This document shows, piece by piece, positions 37,301 to 47,427 of a stretch of 64,000 bases of DNA. The notes below the pieces were generated by a model. It made no database searches. It saw only the letters and a list, made by a program, of their open reading frames with translations, and was not told the origin of the DNA. The stretch covers positions 1 to 64,000 of the forward strand of contig JBAMJV010004304.1 in assembly GCA_037951105.1 (NCBI GenBank), read 5' to 3'. The number at the start of each line of letters is the position of its first letter. Position 1 is the stretch's first letter. The position numbers and the translations under genes are program-made. This DNA comes from Echinarachnius parma (taxonomy: Eukaryota > Echinodermata > Echinoidea > Clypeasteroida > Echinarachniidae).

Positions 37301-40300
37301 TAACAGTGGGCACATCATTAAAAAAAATATATATATTTTCATAGGACTTTGATAAACCTAAGATTCCCTTTCTATGGTTCATCTTATTAGGTGGACCGAT
37401 GGATCTCCACTTGACTTCCAGTCCTGGAACGACAACGAACCCAATGATGCTAACGGGGAAGAGGAATGTGCTGAGTATTATGAGAGTAAGAGATGCCAAT
37501 AATAATGATCATAGCTCATTTTTATAGACCAAAAAATCTGTCTCTATTCTGCCCGTTGTTTCACTTACCGCTCCATTTAAAATGAGGTGATAGTACAAAG
37601 TCATATTTATGAATGAAAACCCCATGTTTTTTCTGACTAATTTCCGACTAATTTTTTAATAGCACTTTAGTACAGGTATATTTTAACAAATTTTTAAATG
37701 TCTATAAATTGCGTTGATAATATTAAGACACACATTACCATAATACGCAATAAATGTCCAAGATGCACAACTCTTACTCGTATTGTTCCAAACGCAGAGG
37801 CATGACATATTTGACTTATATTTCAATATATTTATGTATGTCAAATAGCAAATATATTAAATAATAAACCATTTAAGAAACCCCGTCATTTAGAATTTGA
37901 AAATGCAGTTTCCAATTTCTGCTCTTACCATTTTATCACATGATAAACGATAGATAAAAAGATATGGACAAAGAAGAAATATTTAGTTAAGCAAAATCAT
38001 TAAATTTCTTATATTTTTTGTCAGGTGGTAGATGGAACGACATAAACTGCGGTGACAAGATGACATTCATCTGTAAGAAGTCTGTATCGGCCATCACCCC
38101 GGTTACCAACGCTCCCACCCCCACGCCCCCTGGCAACTGCCCATCGGGAACGCTGCGTTTTGACAACATGTGCTACGTTATGATTGGGCAGAACTCGGCC
38201 GACCGCAACACGTGGTACAACGCGAGGGACATCTGTCGCAACACCTACAATGGGGATCTGGCAACAATCCACAGCCAGGCATTGCAATGTAATTATTAAA
38301 GGATTTATTGTTTTTCATTGTTTGAATTAAAAATTAATACGAATTTAGAAAAGAATCGATTACTAAATATACAATGGACTTGATGACTCCCTAAATGATC
38401 AAAACTTAAAAATCATTGTTTTGTATGCATATTTGATGCAAACAAGAATTCCTCAAAATTTGTTTCTGTAATGATCCCTAGATTTTGTTCCCTTTCTCAT
38501 GAAACTTCATGATTTTGATACTGAAAAAAATTATCATCTTTCTTACCAGCCTTCTTCATCACCAAAATGAAGGGAATCGACTACCAGATGTACATCGGAC
38601 TCAGCGACTCCCTCAACAATGGAATGTTCCGGTGGACCGATGGATCGTCGGTTGATTACACCAACTGGAATGCTGACGAGCCTAACGACCACAATGGAGA
38701 TGTAAGTTGTTAAAGTCTCTTTGTCCTGTCTCTTGGCCTTTGATAAAAAAAGGATAGAAAGCTTTGGCCCTCAACTGACTCTTTGGATTAAATCTGTTGT
38801 CAAATTTTGAAATGCGCTCAGGGTATCACCCTGATTTTCTTCAGAACCAGATGGAATCATACATGAGCGCAACAGTCCATGTCTAAAAGTTACAGATCCT
38901 TCTGTGTGCATGCTTAATAACATGATGATTCGCTGTGAGCACTTTGAAATGCACCGTCTGGTGGTTCGTGTCTTTAAATAATTGTTGAATTATCTATGCA
39001 TTTACAAGGATACAATTATTTGCATTGGAATACATTACACCCTTACACCCTTTCAGTTACCCTTACAAATATTTGGAATGGTTTTTATGTCTTTGTTTTG
39101 ATTATCAGGAGGATTGTGTTGAGATGGTGGACACGCCCGAGAGAGCAGGGAAATGGAACGATATGACATGCGAAGATTACAATGCCTTCATCTGTCAAAC
39201 ATCTCTGGGTAAGCATATGCAAACAATCAATCAATCAATCAATCAATGAGTCAGTAAGTTAATCAGTCAATTAATGGACCAAACAATCAATCTATCAATC
39301 AGGTCAATCAAACAACCGATACAATAAATCAGTAACCTTTAGAAAACGGGATGATGTGATGTGAATAGATGTCTCCATCTTTCTGGGAGAGTTAAAATTG
39401 AAACAAATCCTATTGAGGATTTCTTGATGCACAGTATATGTTGTATAACACCCCATTCATACTTACGTCTAGCACTGGCCTGGCACTGGCCTGGCACTGG
39501 CCTAGCACTGGCCTGGGATAAGATGTCTACCCATTCATACTAGGCATCAACACTGGACAAATAGTACAGTGAACTCTATTGTGTTGTGACGTCACAATGA
39601 CTTTGCAAAAAAGATTGTAATGCGCATGCGCGATCCAGGCCACTGTTAAGCCACTGTTCATTCACACTTGTATGAATGGGATGTTAGTGTCTTATTTTCT
39701 TTTTAATGACATTCAGATGAAAATGCCTCCACACCTCCGGCTGAGCCCTCATCCTGTCGCTCGGGCTTCATGCAGTACGGCGACAGCTGCTTCAAGGTCG
39801 TTCCACGCGCCATGTCGTTTTCTGACGCCATCCAGGCTTGCCGCAACGAGGGCGCCGACACGAACCTTGCGAGCATCGTCGACAACTACGAGCAGGCATT
39901 CGCTGAGACCGTGGTGCACATGAACGGAGATTCAATGCTCTGGATCGGTCTGATCGATGACAAGGTATTAAACAGGGAGGGAGAAATAAAGTAGCTGTTT
40001 GTTGTTTGTTGTTTTTTTTGGGGGGGGGGAGGCCGTATTTTTGTCTTTCTAAAACTGCCTTTATATAGCACTCTGAAATTTGCTATACATTGTTTTCTAT
40101 TAGACCGCGGGCTGTCGGTCGAAATTCGTTCGTTTCGTGACCCACCTCCGAGATCTATCTTATTTTTACATATGTTGTATATAAATATAATGTGATCACA
40201 TTCCAAAATGTCGTCAAGCACAAAAGATGCACATTTTTTTTTAAAGTGGAAAAAACTTGACAAAAATTACAACACTCTCTGGAAATGTATCCAATCCCAG

Positions 40301-43300
40301 TGCATCTTTCATTGGAACGTAACGCGATCCCGTAAGCAAGAGCCAATCAGATTGCTTGTTTTATTGTTGAACTAAATGATATGATTTACCGTATTTCTCG
40401 GTGTATTACCCGCACCTTTTTTCTGGCGGGAGAAGCTCCAAAATGGGGGGAGCGGTTAATACACGGAGATAGGAAAATTGTACACGCAAATTGCCTAGCC
40501 AGCGCCGGGCCTTAAAGGTAGTTCAGATTCGTCAAATGAGATGCGCGGCGCCATCTTGCATACGCGTTGCGCACGGTGCGTAATGCACGTTAGCTCAGTG
40601 TCATGCGGTGCGCGCAAACTAACCCAGTTCAAAATGGCGACCCGCTATGTAGCATCCCCACGCTTGATGCCCTTTAATACGATGCGGTTAATACACGGAG
40701 ATAAGATTCACAAGTGACCAAAGTCCACCTCAGCAAGGCATTCATACTCATACGATGCACGGAAAATACAAGCATATTCCCCCCAAAACAAGTCATGCAG
40801 TGTCTTTTATGTTTCTCTTTTACCTCTTCCTAAATATTGCTCGTTGTTGCTGCGAAAGCGGCTTGGAAGATTCACGATCATTGCTTCGATCTTAGTACGA
40901 ATCCTAACATGCACTCGCGTGACTGGCCGAGCAGGCGGGGATTCTCTTTCCCGACGCGACCCCCGGCCGCCGATGCTCCGATACAGCTCGCCATATCACT
41001 CGTATACTTTGCGTGCAGGTTATCGGGTCTATTTTGTTACGCGAGATCCATCCGCCGGGGACTTCCCCAATTCCCGGCGGATGGATCTCGCGTAACAAAA
41101 TAGACCCATAACCTTCACGCAAAGTATACGAGTGATATGGCGGGCTGTATCGGAGCATTAGTTTAGTACCGATAGAGGGCGGACTGGATGTCAACGTTTG
41201 AGAATCGTTTCATTCATGTGCAGTATTACGTACATGTGTAGTATGCATGATACACGTACAGGTGACATGGTACGGCGCAGCTCTGACTGATGACTGTGCG
41301 GGGCGCGCCGGGGTAGCTACGACGATCGTATGCCGTATTACTCGCTATTATTACTTACTATTTCTGAAACAGTTTTCAAGAGTAGATTCAACATAATTTG
41401 AACTAGAAAGAAGGAATAACATTAAGGTACAGTTTTTTTTAAATCTCCGTTCTGATTGTTTTATTGGTGAAATCTTTGTTTTATGTAGTCCCATGTGTAG
41501 TGATCCGTGTGGCAAATTCAACAGAAGTTATAGATTCTTCTGCTGTGAAGAAGGCCTGATAATTTTCTTTATTTACTTCGGAGACTTCAGTAAATAAAAC
41601 AAAATTCATAGGCAAAAATTCTCTGATAGATAAGCTATTTTGGTACCTTTCCTAAGAAAATGCTGACCATCTAAAGACTAAAAATCAAGAATTATACTAT
41701 CAATTTTTTTTTTTTTCATGGAAAAACGGCCAAAGTTGGGGGTGCGGTTAATACATCGGAGCGGGTAATACACCGACAAATACGGTATGTAACATCAACA
41801 TGCTCCTCCAGCCAGGCCTCCGGGGCACTAGTCAGCTACGAAAGGAGGCTAAATCCCTCTGAGCCCTGCTAATTCAGTTTTACTGCAAGTTGATATGATC
41901 TTCAAGTTTGTTGACGTATAGTTTTAGTGATTTTATTTTCCTACATTCAATTTTATTTGCTGCAACCTTGGATATATACTGCTGGTCAGTACAAGCAAGT
42001 ACTAGTATAATAAAAGCGGGTTTCTTTCCTCTCATATCAATAATTTGGGAAGTAAACTAGTTAAAAATACTAATACAGGGGGGTGTTGCTTAAAGAGTTC
42101 CGTTTAATCGCAAGTTTAAAAATGCGCCTTAATGCGCAATTCTGATCTTGTGATCAATTGCAACACCCCCCCCCCCCCCCCCCGATCTCTCGATATATTC
42201 TGGTCTAATTTCTATTTCCTTTTCAGACAAGTAGTACAAGTGCTTAAACTGCCACATGTATTTGTGGTACACAAATGACCAGCCGGGTATTTAGCCAATT
42301 GAGCAAGGAGCTAGTAGAGGTCTGTTCTTTATTGATATGAAAATTCATTTAATTATCCCCATTTTCATTTCTTCTCTGATTCCCAGATGATTGGCCAGTA
42401 CAAGTGGGTAGACATGCAGTCACCCTGTATGGTACACAAACTGGGGCCAGGGTGAGCCAAGCAAGCAGGTTGGAGATGGCTGCACCGCTATGGAACTTGC
42501 TGGCTAGGATGACTTTTTAATTGTTGTTTTTATTGTTGATATGTGTGAATAATTAATATTTTATGTTAAATCATCATATTGATATTTTCAGACGACTGGC
42601 CAGTACAAGTGGGTAGACAGCCACCCTGTTTGGTACACAAACTGGGGCCAGGGTGAGCCTAGCAAACAGGGAGGTGAAGGATGCACCTCTATGGGGCTAG
42701 CTGGCTGGGACGACCACTCCTGCACCGACAGTTTGGGTGCAATGTGCAAGTACAGTCTGGGTGAGTCTTAAATATCCTTGACATTTGCTCCAAACAGCGC
42801 TTTCTTTGCTACAACATATTTATAACCCCCCCCCAACAACAAAAAAGAAGAAAAAAAAGTGATTTAATATAACAGAAAATTTTACTTATTGTGGTTAAAG
42901 TCATACCTGTAAAGTGTCCAAATCCACGAAAATTACTTGGAGCTTCCTCGTTTCTCTTCTACCGTGTTGTTTAGCTTATGGTAAGAGAAGAATAAAATAG
43001 GGTTTGATTTTTTCAAATGTCCCTTAAGTATGAAGATAATTATCATTGAAAATCATTATTTGAAAAGCGTTGATCAACGCAATTGAAATAAAGTACAATT
43101 GTTGTAGCTAAATACGTCCCAGCCAGCACGCGTGGGAAACATTCCAGACGCTACTGAACTTTGATCCAACGTGCGCAAATTCCATGAATTCTGTACAGTC
43201 TAAAACATACACGAGTGCGGATATCGTCAACGGCTGATTATTACTGCTACAATTCCATGACAAGCCATCAGTATTCGGTGATAAAATATGAACTCAATAT

Positions 43301-46300
43301 TCGTTTTTTCACTAGGTAAACAGTGTTCGTTTTCTTTCAAACTTTCACAAATCTGTCAATTGTATTTTACAATGATATTGATGTAGGATTGAAGTCTCAA
43401 ATGTCATTTTGTGCAATATCTGACACTTTACAGGCATCACTTTAAGTATCTTAATATGACTAATAATCCATAGACTCATAATTTAGAGAATCTTGAAGAG
43501 TACTCAGTAGGGCCATTCTTGGTCACGTGTGTGACCCAAAACATGAAAAATGTTGAAATAGGATGCTTATATTTTAGTAAGTATAAGAGGTATAATGATT
43601 TTTACTTTGTATGTGACTTGAATATGTTGAAGTCTTTCAAACTTAACACAAAAGATTTTATAAGGATTACGTTATTCAATGTCAGAGGTCAAATGGCATG
43701 GGTCACGTGTGTGACTTCGCATGGAGCGATTTTTTCATAACTCAATTTCATTTGGGAAAACCTTTGAAATATGAAAAGCTACAATGTTCATCTTATTACC
43801 AGACAAGTATTATAGATCTGTAAGTACAAAAATAGCAATGAATAAGAATTATATCAAACCGTTGTTTTTTATTGCATTTAATTACGTGGTAACGTCTGGT
43901 CACTGTGTGACATTTTGGGGTGGTCACGTGTGTGACATGTACAATATGAATGGAAAAATGGGAATTTTATAATATCAGGTTTAGAAAGGAATGAAAGGTT
44001 CAATTTTTAGCTCATCCGGCCCGAAGGGCCCGATGAGCTTATGCCATGCCGTGGCGTCCGTCGTCCGTCCGTCCTTCCGTCCGTCCTTCCGTCCGTCCGT
44101 CCGTCCGTCCGTCCGTCCGTCCGTCCGTCCGTCCACAGTTTTCAAAATGCTTCTTCTTCGTTATTTTTCAACCGATTTTGATTCTGATTGGTTCATAAGA
44201 TAGGGCTAGGAGGGGGATTTAAAACTTCTACACAGAATTGTGAAATTCATTATATATGCTAATTTATGCAAATTTATTCGAAATCACAAAAAATGCTTCT
44301 TCTCCTTCATTTCTTGACCGATTTTGATTTGGTTTGCTTTATCTGGTAGAGCTAACTGTGGTACACTAAACTTCTACACAGAATTTTGAAATTTTTCTCC
44401 ATTAATTAATTATGGTAATTTATGCAAATTTATTCCAAAAATCACAAAAAATGCTTCTTGTCCTTCATTTCTTGACCGATTTTGATTTGGTTTGCTTTAT
44501 CTGGTAGAGCTAACTTTGGTACACTAAACTTCTACACAGAATTTTGAAATTTTTCTCCATTAATTAATTATGGTAATTTATGCAAATTTATTCCAAAAAT
44601 CACAAAAAATGCTTCTTCTCCTTCATTTCTCGACCGATTTTGATTTGGTTTGCTTTATCCGGTAGAGCTAGCTTTGGTACACTAAACTTCTACACAGAAT
44701 TTTGAAATTTTTCTCCATTAATTAATTATGGTAATTTATGCAAATTTATTCCAAAAATCACAAAAAATGCTTCTTCTCCTTCATTTCTCGACCGATTTTG
44801 ATTTGGTTTGCTTTATCTGGTAGAGCTAACTTTGGTACACTAAACTTCTACACAGAATTTTGAAATTTTTCTCCATGAATTAACTATGGTATTTTTTAAT
44901 TTATTTATTTATATATTTATTTATTTATTTTTTTTTTATTATTATTATTATTATTTTTTTATTTATTATTTTTTAAATTTATTTAAAAAATTTTTTTTTA
45001 TTTATTTTTATTTTTTTTTTTCCCATGTCCCTTCTGGGGCGTCAAATTTATATTTTTTTCACTCTATTTTTTTTAAATTAATTTTTATGTCCCTTCCAGG
45101 GCATCACATTTTAATTTTTTGACCAGTTGAAAAGTGTACCACATGAAATTTGCGATATTTGATGTTGCGAGATGCCGGATGAGCGCTACGTCATTGACGT
45201 TCTGGTTACAAAGTTGGTATCAACATGTACAGGAAAGTGAGAAGAATAAGCTTGCTAACTATCCTTTCGATATCTTGATTATTTTCTGGGTTATGATTTT
45301 AGAAAAATATTGAAATATGTAAATTTATGCAAATGAGTATGAAAGTGTCTTTATTTAATGTAAATAATATATTTCATGAAACTTTACACATGGATCATTC
45401 CAAAAATGGAAGAAAACAACAGAAAAATAAAACTGCTGGCCTTTATTAAGTTGAATGGGAAGCTAGGTACTGCATGGGCATCTCCACCATTGGACAATTA
45501 ACCTATTAAACACCCGGCGCAGCACGCATTGACAAATTTGGGAGCTTTATACAGCCAATCGTGAGACAACATTCTTACTTAATGAATCATTAAAGTAATG
45601 AATAAACGTGCCCAAGCTGGTTCCCACCCGTTGCTATCCCCACTGACCACCCCAACAGGCCAGGCCCCTGCCCAGACTCCGAGGTCATGTACGGCGGCAA
45701 CTGCTACCTGTTCCGAGTCTCCGATGCTTGAACAGATCATGTCACATGTTCCTTATCAATTGTCTGTTCTTAATGTAGGTATAGTTAATGAATCAATAAA
45801 TTAATTTATAAATGTTCCTCTTGTTCTCTCCCCACAGTCGCCATCCCGACTGACCACCCCGACACGCCAGGAACCTGCCCAGACTCCAGGGTTGCGTACG
45901 GCGGCAACTGCTACCTGTTCCCTGATGCTCCAACAGATCATGTCTCATGTTCCAAATCAATTGTCCATTCTTAGTTTACTTAGTGAAAAGGTAGTTAATG
46001 AATCAATAGATTAAATAATAAATGTGCCCATTGTTCTCACCCCACAGTCGCTATCCCGACTGACCACCCCGACACGCCAGGAACCTGCCCAGACTCCTGG
46101 GTTGCGTACGGCAGCAACTGCTACCTATTCTCTGAGACGGAAGCGGATCGCGTCTCGTGGCCAACGGCCGAGTACACGTGCAAGCAGGCTGGGGGTCATC
46201 TAGCTAGCATCCACAGCAAGCAGGAGAATGAATGGATTAGGAACAGACTGCCTCAGGACTTTACTGACGCATGGTTTGGCTTCGAGGCTACACCTTCAAG

Positions 46301-47338
46301 TAAGTGCAGACACTCTTGAATTATTGTAGTCAAAAAGTGTGTAGAAATATAGACATTTTATAGAACATGTGCCAAATATAACAGAATAAGAAGGCTGGTG
46401 GTAACCTAGCTAGCATCCACAGCAAGCAGGAGAATGAATGGATTAGGAACAGACTACCTCAGGATTTTTCTGACGCCTGGGTTGGCTTTGAGGCTACACC
46501 TTTAAGTAAATCTTCATGAAGAGTGCTGTCGTGGTCAGATAGTTTTCGCTAAGAGCGCTGACATGGCCGTCACAAGAGCACAACAAACAACCACTACCCT
46601 CATCCTTGAATGTCTCCATGGCGATACATAACATGAAGAGAAAGTTTATGGCACACCACATGATTTTGTTTTTTTGGAAGACTACTAGTCCTTACATAGA
46701 ATATACAAATTGTAACTCTTCAACCAGGTTTGGAAGCTCAGCGATATGAGCATCTGCCTCATGTATGGGAGGCCCTGGTCCTTTGCTGGGTCATACCAAA
46801 GACTTTTAAAATGTTATAAATGTATACTGCTGTCTAGCCAGGTGTTTGGCATTCATAGAATGGAGAAGGAGAGTTTAATTAGCCACCCTTCTGTATCTTT
46901 CTCAGGATCTGTTGCCTAGGGCTATAAAGTGTAATGGCAAGATACAGATTTTTTTCTAACTCTTCTCTCTTTCTATCGATGTTATACATTAGCTTCCTTT
47001 GAATGGACGGATGATACGCCTGTGGACTACACCAACTGGAACCCCGGAGAACCCAACTCAAACTTCTTGGGAGATGAAGACTGCGCCGAGATGTACCGAG
47101 AGACCGGCAAATGGAACGATCTCGACTGCCTAACACTGCAGGGATACGTCTGCAAGACTCCTAAAGGTTGGTGATTGGTGGGCTGGTTCATTCATTCCCT
47201 CATTCAATCATTCTTGCATGGATCAGTAAGAAGAACGATCCATTCATTCAGTCATGGAAACTTGTTTGATTGATAGATTGATTGATTGAGTGAGTGAGTG
47301 AGTGAGTGAGTGAGTGAGTGAGTGAGTGAGTGAGTGAG

Positions 47339-47427
<89 letters not shown>

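Noticed and set aside
40837-41194. Overlapping frames of 83-96 codons on both strands
   Set aside because: They are mirror translations of the 87-bp palindrome arms.
43519-43972. Two frames of 73 and 62 codons with similar GHVCD/WVTCVT blocks
   Set aside because: The similarity comes only from the repeated GGTCACGTGTGTGAC word.
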